Part shown: piece by piece, positions 54,246 through 63,760 of the stretch
Layout of the letters: each line of letters opens with the position of its first letter
How positions within the stretch are numbered: the first letter of the stretch is position 1
Source of the DNA: Aradus depressus
Lineage: Eukaryota > Arthropoda > Insecta > Hemiptera > Aradidae
Length of the DNA: 64,000 bases
Assembly (NCBI GenBank): GCA_963662175.1
Contig: OY759222.1
Location: 13,588,222 to 13,652,221, forward strand
Reading direction: 5' to 3'
Position numbers and translations under genes: made by a program
Notes under the pieces: model-generated
What the model saw: only the letters and a program-made list of their open reading frames with translations
Database searches by the model: none
Told to the model about the DNA's origin: nothing

Positions 54246-55070
54246 AAAAAACAACCAACAACATGTCATTGCAGTTGTATACGTATATTTCGTGTATCTA
54301 AATAGCTTTTAATTTGAATACATCAACCGACACTAAATATTAGAATATATATATACATATGAGATGAATATAAAATTCCTTATATGAATAAATAAATAGT
54401 ATTTCTTGAAATTATAAATATTTTATATTCTCAAAGACAGAAATATGGAGAAATTAACAAATAGCAGTAAAGTAAGTAACCTAACCTAATAAAACAAATG
54501 TTAATATTAGAAATATACATTTTTATTTATGTTGGTCGCAACTGTTGCCATGACGGAACAACCAGCTACCAAGAGGACTCGATTGATAGTTGATGTCTTG
54601 ATTGGCGTGAGAGAGGAAGACTACCCAGCGGTAGCTCCTCAGGGCGAAATTTAAAAACAATGAATATTATGATTATTATCAATGAATATTATGCGGATAT
54701 TGATGATTTTGTTTCAAGACGTTTGGGGTTGCAATTTGGGATTATAGTAAGTCACGGTTCTACCTCCTCTGCAGTCTCCTGGGAGGATTGTGTGGCAAGT
54801 GTGGTGAAAAAAGTGAGTGGATGTATGGATTTGGGTGTGAATGCAAGTTGCTGTGGAAACGTCTGTAAAGGTCCTGAATTGTGTCGTGTACTGTGTTTAT
54901 CATGAGGTCATTATGGAGTGTTCTGTTACTTACGTATGGTGGTCATTGTGTAATGATGAAAACTGACATTATTGCAGAGATATTGTGAAATAATTCAAAT
55001 GGACTTGAAAAAATAAAATAAAACTTGTTTATTTAAGATATTGTCTAATTTCACTAACTATATATACATG

Positions 55071-55101
55071 GGAGTACTTTCGGTATTTCTACCATCCTCA
55101 G
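55071..55101 (-). ncRNA. hammerhead-like core, P2 left arm
   Basis: Minus strand CTGAGGA (55101-55095), stem II GGTA-GAAA-TACC, GAAA (55081-55078), then GTAC (self-complementary) and TC. Every core position agrees with CUGANGA/GAAA/UH. Confidence 0.5.
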
Positions 55102-55134
55102 CCAAAAGCATAGTCTTATCTCTTATGCTTTTGG

Positions 55135-55165
55135 CTGAGGATGGTAGAAATACCGAAAGTACTCC
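55135..55165 (+). ncRNA. hammerhead-like core, P2 right arm
   Basis: Mirror image of the left-arm motif: CTGAGGA at 55135-55141, GAAA at 55155-55158, GTACTC after it. Confidence 0.5.
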
Positions 55166-55440
55166 CATGTATATATAGTTCTATTTTTATTTTAGTTTTA
55201 TTTTATTTTTTCAAGTCCATTGTGTAATGAGTCTGACTGGAAAACCTGGATACGTTTGAGGTTAGATATTTTAGCCGAACCGTAGATTTGTGAGCCATAC
55301 ACCCAGAGTGGTTTTAGTAGAAATGTGTAGCAGTTACGCTTTTGTGTTAAGGGTAATTTTGAATGTCTGTGCAGAAGAGAATAAAGCATTTTAAATCGTT
55401 TGTTTAGTGTATTACGTATGAGGCTTGTATGAGGGGATAA

Positions 55441-55800
55441 AAATATAAATAGAAAAAATTAATTACGATAGAACTTAACGGATATTGTTGGAGTATCTCT
55501 GCCAAGAAAATTGAAGTAAAAGTATCAATTGAAGTTATTATATACGAAATATGACCTTTATATGATGATTTTTATATTTTATTATTATTTTTGTAGATTG
55601 AAAAATAAATTATGTTTCCGAGGACGTTTCCAACTAACATAAATATTTTAAATTGAATTCAAAATGTTTTTACTGTAATTATAGCTTTCAAGAAAGATGG
55701 GGAAGGATTAAAGAAGATGATTTCTTTATGGGATATACTTTTTTCGAAAAGTTTTTGATCTTTTAATATTTGAGAAGGACTACTTAAAACAAAGTAGACT
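55441..55800. other. no gene recognised
   Basis: AT-rich sequence upstream of the LINE fragment; nothing identified. Confidence 0.35.
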
Positions 55801-56550
55801 TTCAAAAAACCTCTTACGCCGTTTAAGAGGCCCCTTCCCCTTCCCCCCCATAACCCCCCTTATCCTTAAGAATTTCGTGACGCCAGGTAGTCTATATCTC
55901 AATTGGGTCTTAAGGAATACTACATGTGAAATTTCATTACGATCCGACCTTCCGTTTATGAGCTAGCACTATATTTATGCATAGGGCCCCCCCCTCCGTA
56001 TTTTGAGGCCTCACACACCCTATTTTTCAATTGGCTATTAAGAATACCATATGTGAAATTTCATGACAATCTGACTATCCGTTAATGAACTAGAACAATT
56101 TTTATGCCTAGCCTTATAGCCTATTTTTCAATCTGGCTCTAAAGGATGCTACATTGCCTTCAGAACAAATTAGATCGGATGAATCTTTTTCAAGAATTCC
56201 TAAAAAAAAAACGGGTGGATCGATATTGAAAAAATTTCTTTCAGATCATACTTACGTTGATACGCTTCGATTGGCACCATAACCGAGTCGATATCATTTT
56301 TCATTCGCGAGATATCGAGCAGGAAAAATTGACATACATACGTACACACACACACATACTTCTTTTCAAAAATAGTGTGAAAATACTGTAATGACCTTGA
56401 AACATAAAAATATGATGAAAATTTTGATTTCGATTTTCGGACCCATTACAATAACTTCTCTACATGCTGGGAAGTTAAAAAAAAAAGTCTGCTTGTCGAA
56501 ATAACTACCTGAGGGCGAAACACAAATTGATTAATTCTTTCTGGGGAAGT
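55800..56550. mobile_element. dispersed repeat containing diverged 143-bp satellite monomers
   Basis: Two to three monomers homologous to the 4061-7312 satellite lie at 55875-56160 (GAATACTACATGTGAAATTT, ATCCGACCTTCCGTTTATGA, CTATTTTTCAATTGGCTATT). They are followed by ~330 bp with CGATATCTCGCGAATG-type complement, (CA)n, and TTTCGGACCCATTACAATA, ending CTGGGAAGTTAAAA. The last part recurs, inverted, at 63090-63175. The satellite monomer is therefore part of a dispersed repeat here. Confidence 0.78.
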
Positions 56551-56559
56551 ACATTGCCA

Positions 56560-57320
56560 GTGATTCACCGACGCTTTCTTTATATAAGAAACGATGGAAA
56601 AAGAGATGAGTTGTAAGGAATTTTGAGAATTTGTGAACTTGTGGAAATGGTAAAATTAATAGATGGGGTTGGTTGGAATTTGCAGAAGAATAAACGTTGA
56701 GGAAATAATATATTATTTTTATATCCTTGATAATGTTGGATTTCTCAAGCGATTCGGAATGTTAAGATGTTTTTTATTAGAAATTCTTGAGAAAATAGAA
56801 TTATATATTGAATTTCCAGACAACAAACAGGTAAGTTCTAAATAAAAATATTATTCACCATGGAACAACTATAATTTAATTTCCTTGTCCAACAAGGTTT
56901 CTAAAGGTATTACTAAATATCGTCTAAGTATCTAATTCAAAAATATCATATTCTTTATCTAATATCTAAAATTAAAAAAAAAAAAAAATTAAATTGACTT
57001 TATTTAAAACACCAAAGATGGGACTTTTTATTTAATAATGGGAATTATTATTTAAATCAAATCAAGATTTTGCAGGGGGTATGTCATCGTCGTCGCGCCT
57101 CTAAAATTTTAAGCTGGGCTCGCCCCTGCATTGGGCAGTCCTTTCCTTAACGTCAGGGTATTTGTTCCGTTTTAAAGGTTTATTTTCGAGTCGGGGGATT
57201 TTAAAATTTTTAATTTAATTTTTCCATACTTTTATTATCATATTTTTCATTATAACATGTTGGTATACAAAACAAGCAGGTCGACAAATCGGAATGAGTC
57301 TAGGGCGCAATCTAACTTCA
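56560..57320. other. no gene recognised
   Basis: Contains the R terminus CTGGGGAAGTACATTGCCAG at 56541-56560, then AT-rich sequence with A- and T-runs. A 60-codon plus frame (56663-56845) has no motif. Confidence 0.4.
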
Positions 57321-57324
57321 AACC

Positions 57325-57412
57325 GCCTCTGGTCATATTGTCAACTACCAGAACGCTCTTTCATCGCTTTGTTGAACATGAGCTCGACTAGTGGGAGTCC
57401 TAAATTTTCCTA
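57325..57412 (-). mobile_element. SINE S1 fragment
   Basis: ATTGTCAACTACCAGAACGC, GAACATGAGCTCGACTAG and TGGGAGTCCTAAATTTT, diverged. Confidence 0.7.
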
Positions 57413-57564
57413 AATTAAAACATTCTAAATTATGTTATTTTCAAAATTATTTTATCAGGTATGTTTATATTTAAACTCTATATATTATATCAATTTATTT
57501 AATATTTTATTACCACAATACAACCAATAGAACTATATGTCTGTTTTTTTGTTGTTAAATTATG

Positions 57565-57702
57565 TTTTTTTGTAGACAGGCAGATGATGAGGGCAACCTC
57601 GAAAGCTGGCTAGCAAAAATTATAAAATCTGTGAATCATTATTATATTTTACAACTTGTGAAATAATCACTTCTCACATCAACCATCTTCATATTAAATA
57701 AT
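57565..57702 (+). repeat. family P3 fragment with mutated hammerhead-like core
   Basis: CAGATGATGAGGGCAACCTC then GAAAGCTGGCTAGC: stem II GAGG/CCTC and GAAA intact, but the first core is CAGATGA instead of CTGATGA. Ends in AAATAATCACTTCTCACATC. Confidence 0.65.
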
Positions 57703-58390
57703 ATATATATAATGAATTGTGATGTATAAATTTACACACATAGTAATTATTAAAATATTATAAAATTAATTATATTTATTTTTATAAAAACAGTGAAGTA
57801 ACTAAATTAATGAATAATTATATAAAGTCGCATTTGTTTTAAAACGAACCAATGAGTGGAAAACAAAAGACGACCATGAGCTGTTCTAATTAAGTGGAAG
57901 CAGTCTAAGTTGGAAAGTTGTGGTGAGAAGTCTGGGAGAGATGTGAAGGTGAGCTCTAGGAGTGAGAAAAGTGTTTAGGCCCGAAAAAGGGTGAAATAAC
58001 ATTGAAATTGATGCAGGAGGTACTTTTATTTATTTATACGTACATAATATATATGCCCAAAATATAAAATACATTTGTTCTCTAATTCTATGCTATTCAT
58101 TTTCCCTGTTGGTCCTGTATGATATGTAATTTAAAAACCTTTGGATTGAAATTAACATTTTTTAAATTTAGAAAAACAATTTGGCATCTTTTAAATAAAT
58201 TTAGAAGAAATCAAATGAAAAATTTGTTTCTTCAAAACTTTCGATATTTTTTTAGGGCCCTTTTCGGAAACTACTGTAGAAATCAAAGTTTAGTAAAATT
58301 ACAGCTACACAATTTTTTAATAAATTATTTATTATTAATTGTGATATTTCAATTATTTTTGTTTATTTGATTACTGTTTTTAATTATCAC
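57703..58390. other. no gene recognised
   Basis: AT-rich. The 83-codon plus frame at 58119-58370 is rich in F, L, N and K and lacks motifs. Confidence 0.35.
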
Positions 58391-58394
58391 AGAA

Positions 58395-58530
58395 TATATA
58401 ATATATCGACACAAAATTCAGAAGTTCCTGAGACACCTATTGATTTTTTTAGCAAATCGGTAGCTTGGTATCAGAGGTCGATTAATTGGGACTGGTGAAG
58501 TACAGTGCCGGCGATTGGAAATATATTTGG
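58395..58530 (-). repeat. dispersed repeat R fragment
   Basis: ATATCGACACAAAATTCAG, AGACACCTATTGATTTTTTT and the terminus GGTGAAGTACAGTGCCGGCG. Confidence 0.5.
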
Positions 58531-58795
58531 CTTTAGTTTTCAACCAGCCAGGTAACATATAAGGGATGTTGTGTACATATTTCAACCCCCTTCCCTTATA
58601 TTTATCCATGATTATATTTCATGCTACATTCCATGTATTTCGGCATGGGAGGCATTCTTGGAAGGAATCTGGGCTCTCTGCCTACCGGTTTGCCTCACCA
58701 TCCCTTCATAGTCTTTCCATTCAACAATACATGATATGGCATGAAGGTATCGCTTACATACTTAAAAAAGAAATTATGCACTTGGTTAGATCTAA

Positions 58796-59395
58796 AGGGT
58801 GTCCCAGCATGGAGGTAAAAAACGTTGAGGTCTTAAAGGAAATTTAATTTTGAACAAAAAATTTCCTATAAACATAGGTCCGATTCAGAACCGTTTCAGA
58901 AATATTCAACATCTTCCAATTTTTGTACTTAGCACTAATTTTTTGCATAAAATCTCTTATTCCTCCTTAAGTATAAGAGCTAACACAAAGTTAATTATAC
59001 CATCATAAAGAACGGTAAATTACCTTTAAAATAAGTTCACTTTATTATTACAATTACAAGAATTTGACAGTTTGCCAAAGAATTTCCGAATTACACAGTC
59101 CTTCGGTTTATGCTGCCTATAAAGTGTCAAATTCTTGTAATTGTAATAATAAAGTGAACTTATTTTAAAGGTAATTTACCACTCTTTATGATGGTATAAT
59201 TAACTTTGTGTTAGCTCTTATACTAAGGGAGGAATAAGAGATTTTATGCAAAAAAATAGTGCTAAGTACAAAAATTGGAAGATGTTGAATATTTCTGAAA
59301 CGGTTCCGAATCGATCCTATGTTCATAGCAAATTTTTTGTTCAAAATTTTTCCTTTAAGACCTCAAAGTTTTTTTCATCTACATGCTGGGACATA
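58796..59395. mobile_element. ~600-bp foldback element
   Basis: Arms of ~280 bp (58796-59072 and 59120-59395) are inverted repeats of about 95% identity by eye, separated by ~45 bp. Landmarks: GGGTGTCCCAGCATG at the outer left with TACATGCTGGGACATA at the outer right; inner ATTATTACAATTACAAGAAT and complement. The loop includes AGTCCTTCGGTTTATGCTGC. No coding frame of note. Confidence 0.92.
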
Positions 59396-59399
59396 TATT

Positions 59400-59915
59400 G
59401 TTATAACTATAGTATAAGAAAATATTGTAATCGAAAATCCGAGATAGAAGTTTCAGTTGTGAGCGCTCATGTGTTAACATAGATTTGATTCTATTTTGGA
59501 CTAAATTTGACTACAATTGAGACCACTTTGTTCCAGGGGCCAAGTACATTTTAAAAGATACCGCTTATTTTTATGACCTAATCAAAAATCGTTTCAAGTG
59601 AAAATTGTACAGAAAAATAAGAGATACATTTTACATTCAATACGATTTTCCACAGAAAATATAGTTTGGAAACACATATTTTTAGATGTTTCCTTGATTT
59701 ACCTAAAAACGGTTAGATTCATTTAAAAATGTGTGCTTATCAAAAATGTTTCATATTTTTGTGATTGTTCATAGATCCTCATCATTATAAAATATTCTTT
59801 TGCTATTTATTGTTCTTATGGAAAATTATAAGAAAAAACAAGAAATTATATTTGTTGTGGCCGTTCAAAACCGCATCGGTTTACATAATTTTCTTTATAC
59901 TTCGTACAGCTGGAA
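59400..59915. other. no gene recognised; diverged dispersed sequence
   Basis: TTTTTAGATGTTTCCTTGATTTACC at 59679-59703 resembles phrases at 3640 and 26070. No gene found. Confidence 0.35.
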
Positions 59916-59946
59916 AAGATCCTCTCACAGATTTTTATTTGTATTA

Positions 59947-59982
59947 GCTAGCCGGCTTTCGAGGCTGCTCTCATCATCAGGC
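59947..59982 (-). ncRNA. hammerhead ribozyme-like core, P3
   Basis: Minus strand: CTGATGA (59980-59974), stem-loop GAG..CTC, GAAA (59960-59957), palindrome GCCGGC, then TA. Core bases all intact. Confidence 0.52.
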
Positions 59983-60066
59983 AGTCTGATAAATAATTTT
60001 TTTTTTAATTAACCTAATTTTTTATTTTAGTCGAAAAAGTAAAAAAAAATTTTATATAATAAAAAT

Positions 60067-60329
60067 TTGAGCTCAAGACCGTGGGTTCGAAACCCGACCG
60101 ATGCCCTTAGTTTATTTTATCTGGGAGGTAAAATAAACTTAAGCACGCAGTCCTTCGGATGGGACGCTAAGTGATGGTCCCGAGCCTGTAGGATGTCAGG
60201 TACTCGTTAAAGAGGAGTCTACCCACAGTAGAGTCGGCCTCATGTCCACCAGAGTGATGAAAGAGCGCTCTGGTATTAGGCGATATGACCTCGTAGTTAA
60301 AGCACGGGCATGAGTCATAAAACCTAACC
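60067..60329 (+). mobile_element. SINE S1, 5'-truncated, with target duplication
   Basis: Starts in the anticodon-side part of the head (TTGAGCTCAAGACCGTGGG), B box GGGTTCGAAACCC intact, tail GAGTCATAAAACCTAACC. TATAATAAAAAT flanks it at 60055-60066 and 60330-60341, so the truncation happened during insertion. Confidence 0.9.
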
Positions 60330-60544
60330 TATAATAAAAATAAAATGTAAATAAATAAAACCATCCACAGTTTATTTTTATTATATAAAAAATGTATTTT
60401 TGTTTAATAAAATATTTTAATTAGGCTGATTTCAAAAAAAATTATTTAACAGACAGCCGCTAATACAAATAGAAAGTCTGTGATCTTATTTGACAACCTG
60501 TGAAATAATCACTTCTCATTACATCAGCCATCTTCATATTATAC

Positions 60545-61000
60545 TTGTATTAGATTTAATTTCGTGGTACGCCGAAAAAAATATTTGGAATGGCTAGTTT
60601 GGTAACCAGAAGAGAGGTTGCAGGTTGCAGTGAATCTGTACCAAAACAAAGGCTGTACTTCCATTAGCACGGCTTCGTTCTGTATGAATTATGTAACGTT
60701 TTATATAGGACTTGTGTCAGACAGCTCTTTATCCACAACCCCTGCCGCCCCTCCCGTGTAGGCTAGAAATAATGGGGAAATGTTACTTGGAAAATCCAAC
60801 TTTGGTTATTCATCCGGAATAATTTTAAATTCAGTTGATGTGGGAATATGAATGAAAAATGAAAAGTGAGAATCGGTAAAACCTCGTTATATCGCTCCCT
60901 AGGCAACAGGAGAGAAAAACGATTCAACCGGGAAATGTTTTTAAAATAATATTTATATTTATTTCCATAAAACCATAACATGGTAATAGGATACGTCGTA
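60545..61000. other. no gene recognised
   Basis: At 60873-60930 GTAAAACCTCGTTATATCGC resembles a Tigger terminus without partner. The rest is unassigned. Confidence 0.4.
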
Positions 61001-61008
61001 AGAATATA

Positions 61009-61261
61009 GGTTAGGTTTTATGACTCATGCCCGGACTTTAACTACGAGGTCATATCGCCTACTACCAGAGCGCTCTTTCGTCACTCTGGTGGACATGAGC
61101 CCGACTCTACAGCGGGAGTCCTAAATTTTGCCTACCCTAAATTTTTATTCACCTAGGATAGGGGTCTTTAACGAGTACCTGACATTGTACAGGCTCGGGA
61201 CCATCGCTTAACGAACTAAGAAGACAAGCACGCATACCACTGAGCTACCGGCCCCCTCTCA
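61009..61261 (-). mobile_element. SINE S1, internally deleted, with target duplication
   Basis: Tail AGGTTAGGTTTTATGACTC at the left and head GAGCTACCGGCCCCCTC at the right. About 75 bp, including the B box, are missing after CCATCGCTTAACG. TAAGAATATA flanks at 60999-61008 and 61262-61271. Confidence 0.9.
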
Positions 61262-61477
61262 TAAGAATATATACATTAAGATAACTTATGAATTAGATAC
61301 ATAAACAGATGTTAACTCTTGGAGTCGGGACACACATTGATTTAAATTAACAATACCTACTACAAAAAAATGAAATGAAATGAATAAATAAATACTTGAA
61401 TATATTAAGACAAAAATACTAATACTAATAAATACAGTATCTAATTAAATTTTTTAAGTTTCGGAAAAGTCTTTTTT

Positions 61478-61515
61478 ACGACATTTCGGGACGTTCTCAC
61501 GTCCCTTCCTCAGAT
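61478..61515 (-). ncRNA. hammerhead-like core (family P5)
   Basis: Minus strand CTGAGGA (61513-61507), a strong 6-bp stem II GGGACG/CGTCCC, and GAAA (61487-61484), then TGTCGTAA. Stem III is not obvious. Single copy of this family in the window. Confidence 0.42.
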
Positions 61516-61764
61516 CATAATATGCGAAACATAGAGAAGAAAAAGAAAACAAAATAACAATAACAATTATATTAATAAATGTATATAAATAAATAAAAAA
61601 AATATAGATAAATGGTAATAAGAATACATAAAAGAGAGAAACAATAAAAATAAATTAGTGTATAAATAATAAGAAATAATGATTTAAACGTAGATTCGAC
61701 AGATCCTCCCGAAGAGGATATCTATGGAGGAACTTTGCCAAAAAAATAAAAATGAAAGCTCTCA

Positions 61765-61935
61765 AAATTATTTCATACTGGCATTACTGGGAGTTTAATT
61801 TTAATACAGCGTACTTCTGAGAGTGACTTTCTTATATTCAGTAATGCCAGTAGGAAATGATTTTGAGAAGGAGAAGGGTAGAGAGAATGATCTGTAAGTG
61901 TGATTGGTATAAGAATGTTCTGTAATGGGCCATAA
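61765..61935. repeat. hairpin element family H1
   Basis: CTCAAAATTATTTCATACTG, GGCATTACTG on the left; CAGTAATGCC, AGTAGGAAATGATTTTGAG on the right; ~65-bp loop. Confidence 0.72.
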
Positions 61936-61939
61936 CACA

Positions 61940-62410
61940 TATATTTCTTTTTTTTTTTTCCTTATTTTTAACATTTTTCATAAAAACTACCAAGAATAAA
62001 AAATAATTTAAACTCTACTGGCTATTATTTTTGGAAGCGACAAAACATTTTTGTTTCATCGAGTTTTTCTTTTTCGAAAGAAAACTTTACTCCTGTTCCT
62101 TAACTGAGACAAAACTGGTATCGGAATGCGTGAGGGTGGACAAGAAATCCCCTCTCTAGAATTCCTTCCTTTCCAATTTTATCTCCATACTTTTAATAAT
62201 ATCCATGTTCCTACTTTTTTTTTGGATATTGTGTAATAACGAGGCCCGGCCTCATGTACTGTTTTTTTGAAGTGGTTGGAAGAATTCAGAGTCGCCCCCT
62301 TCCCAAATATCCTCCCACTCTAGTCCTCAGCTTCCAATATAAAAACAGTTTCAATTTTTTGTTTTTTACAATTATAAATATTACAATATTTATTGGTCCT
62401 GAGTGTGTAC
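61940..62410. other. no gene recognised
   Basis: T-rich and AT-rich sequence; a 70-codon plus frame crosses into a SINE. Confidence 0.35.
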
Positions 62411-62412
62411 GA

Positions 62413-62565
62413 AATCAAATACTCGTTAAAGACCCCTACCCTAAAAATTTAGGACTCCCACAGTAGAATCGGGCTCATGTCCACCAGAGTGACGAAAGAG
62501 CGCTCTGGTAGTAGGCGATATGACCTCGTAGTTAAAGCCCGGACATGAGTCATAATAACTAAACT
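62413..62565 (+). mobile_element. SINE S1, 3' part
   Basis: ATACTCGTTAAAGACCCC, GAGTGACGAAAGAGCGCTC and GTAGTTAAAGCCCGGACATG; no head. Confidence 0.85.
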
Positions 62566-63085
62566 ATAATATTCCTCATTGGGAAGGTATATGTATATTT
62601 ATATGAACTATTTCATCAATAGTGGGCCCAGTAGGAGGATGACTAATGGTTCTGTTGACCACAGAGGCCTCTGGCGAGGATTGTCCCCAATAGGCAGCCC
62701 AGGTACTGAAGCCCCCAGCCTACTCCTGCCTCTGACATAGCTATCTCCCATTACCATATTTCCCTATTTGCATATCATCATTGAGTCCCTTTTAAAGCTC
62801 TTCTGATGGGAGTCCTCGGTAAAATGAAGTCAAGAGATTGCTGCGTACAATCCTGGCAGTTTGATGTTTACTCACAATCAAAACAAAAAGCATATTAGTT
62901 TCTATTCTACGCACCGTTTAATTCCATTAAGCGTGCGTACCTTCTAACTACCTGGATTCAAGGATACAGATACTTTGAATTGGAAACGTTCCCATGTAGG
63001 AGAAGGTTACTCTTATTCTCTAAAATAATAATTTATAGGAGATAATTATAAGATTTAAGTACATAAGAATGCATCAATGAATACT
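62566..63085. other. no gene recognised
   Basis: Moderately GC-richer stretch at 62620-62760. No protein motif or repeat signature found. Confidence 0.35.
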
Positions 63086-63089
63086 TTTT

Positions 63090-63175
63090 TAACTTCCCAG
63101 CATATAGGCAAATATTGTAATGGGTGCGAAAATAGAAATCAAAATTGTCAACATATTTTCATGTTTTATACCGTC
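63090..63175 (-). repeat. fragment of the satellite-linked dispersed repeat
   Basis: TAACTTCCCAGCATATAGGC and AATATTGTAATGGGTGCGAAAAT are the complement of sequence at 56440-56480. A further homologous piece lies at 63765-63835. Confidence 0.6.
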
Positions 63176-63259
63176 AATCCTGTCCTCCCGTCATCATTAA
63201 GAACATGACTGATTTCCTCTTAAAACCAAGTTCGCTATCTCGGGTTTTACTAGGACAGT

Positions 63260-63760
63260 AGACTTACGTGGAACCCACATACACGACTTAAACGTGACTA
63301 CTAACAACAAACTTACGATTTACAAAACCATTATACGTACAATTTTGTCCTACGAACTCGAACTTTGGAGTACAGCTATACAATCCAAAACCAAGCATTC
63401 CAGTCCAAACTCCTGCGACGAATTGTCAACGCTCCTTTCTATGTCACCAATAAAATCCTATGCAGAGGTCTCAGTATTCCCATTGTCAATGAATTAATCA
63501 AATCCCGATTCCAATCATTGTATAGAAACCTTTCTTCCCATTCAAATCCTCTCGCACAAGACCTTTCCTCTCATTCCCATTCTGACAATCCTCCCCGCCG
63601 CTTGAAAAGGAGGTGGCATCTCTTGAGGATAGTGAATACTGACAATTAACTTTCGAGGGAGCGTCAGCGCTGGCTGGCTTCTCCCATCAAGTGACGTTAT
63701 ATTTTTCTTTTTGACGACATATTTGCTTATTCTGTGTGTATTGTAAATACAATTTTAAAA
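63260..63760 (+). pseudogene. Jockey-type LINE reverse transcriptase, C-terminal end
   Basis: The reading TTNNKLTIYKTIIRTILSYE, LELWSTA is followed, after a frameshift near 63385, by IQNQAFQSKLLRRIVNAPFY, VTNKILCRGLSIPIVNELIK, SHSNPLAQDLSSH and RRLKRRW, stopping at 63649. This is the conserved tail of Jockey-clade polymerases (QxKxLRRIVNAPxYV, HxNPLA, RRLKR). The catalytic core is not in this copy. A short 3' region follows. Confidence 0.88.

Larger units (their letters stand above)
54957..55220. mobile_element. 264-bp hairpin retroelement inserted in the LINE (family P2)
   Basis: CATTGTGTAATGA occurs directly before and directly after (54944-54956 and 55221-55233), a 13-bp target-site duplication. 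The insert contains a hairpin with 57-bp arms around GTCTTATCTCT at 55107-55117 and further inverted flanks (GGACTTGAAAAAATAAAATA / complement). Each arm bears a hammerhead-like core. The duplication length suggests retrotransposition. Confidence 0.85.
54480..55440 (-). pseudogene. Jockey-type LINE 3' end, split by a hairpin element
   Basis: The minus-strand reading from 55440 gives LSPHTSLIRNTLNKRFKM, then HRHSKLPLTQKRNCYTFLLK, PLWVYGSQIYGSAKISNL and IQVFQSDSLHN, stopped at 55221 by an insertion. It resumes at 54956. From about 54902 it reads MINTVHDTIQDLYRRFHSNL, HSHPNPYIHSLFSPHLPHNP and PRRLQR, stop, NRDLL. These are the post-catalytic motifs of Jockey-clade polymerases, ending in the HPNP..RRLxR..DLL block. 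Several stops and frame changes mark it as dead. The 3' region runs to about 54480. Confidence 0.85.
59925..60543. mobile_element. family P3 element interrupted by a SINE
   Basis: The left part (59925-60000) carries TTTGTATTAGCTAGCCGGC and a hammerhead-like core; the right part (60455-60543) carries CTAATACAAATAGAAAGTCT, TTTGACAACCTGTGAAATAA and TCAGCCATCTTCATATTA. Between them are AT-rich DNA and SINE S1 (60067-60329). Confidence 0.65.

Noticed and set aside
58119..58370. 83-codon hydrophobic frame as a small membrane protein
   Set aside because: Composition (F, L, N, K) follows from AT-rich DNA, with no upstream context or conservation evidence.
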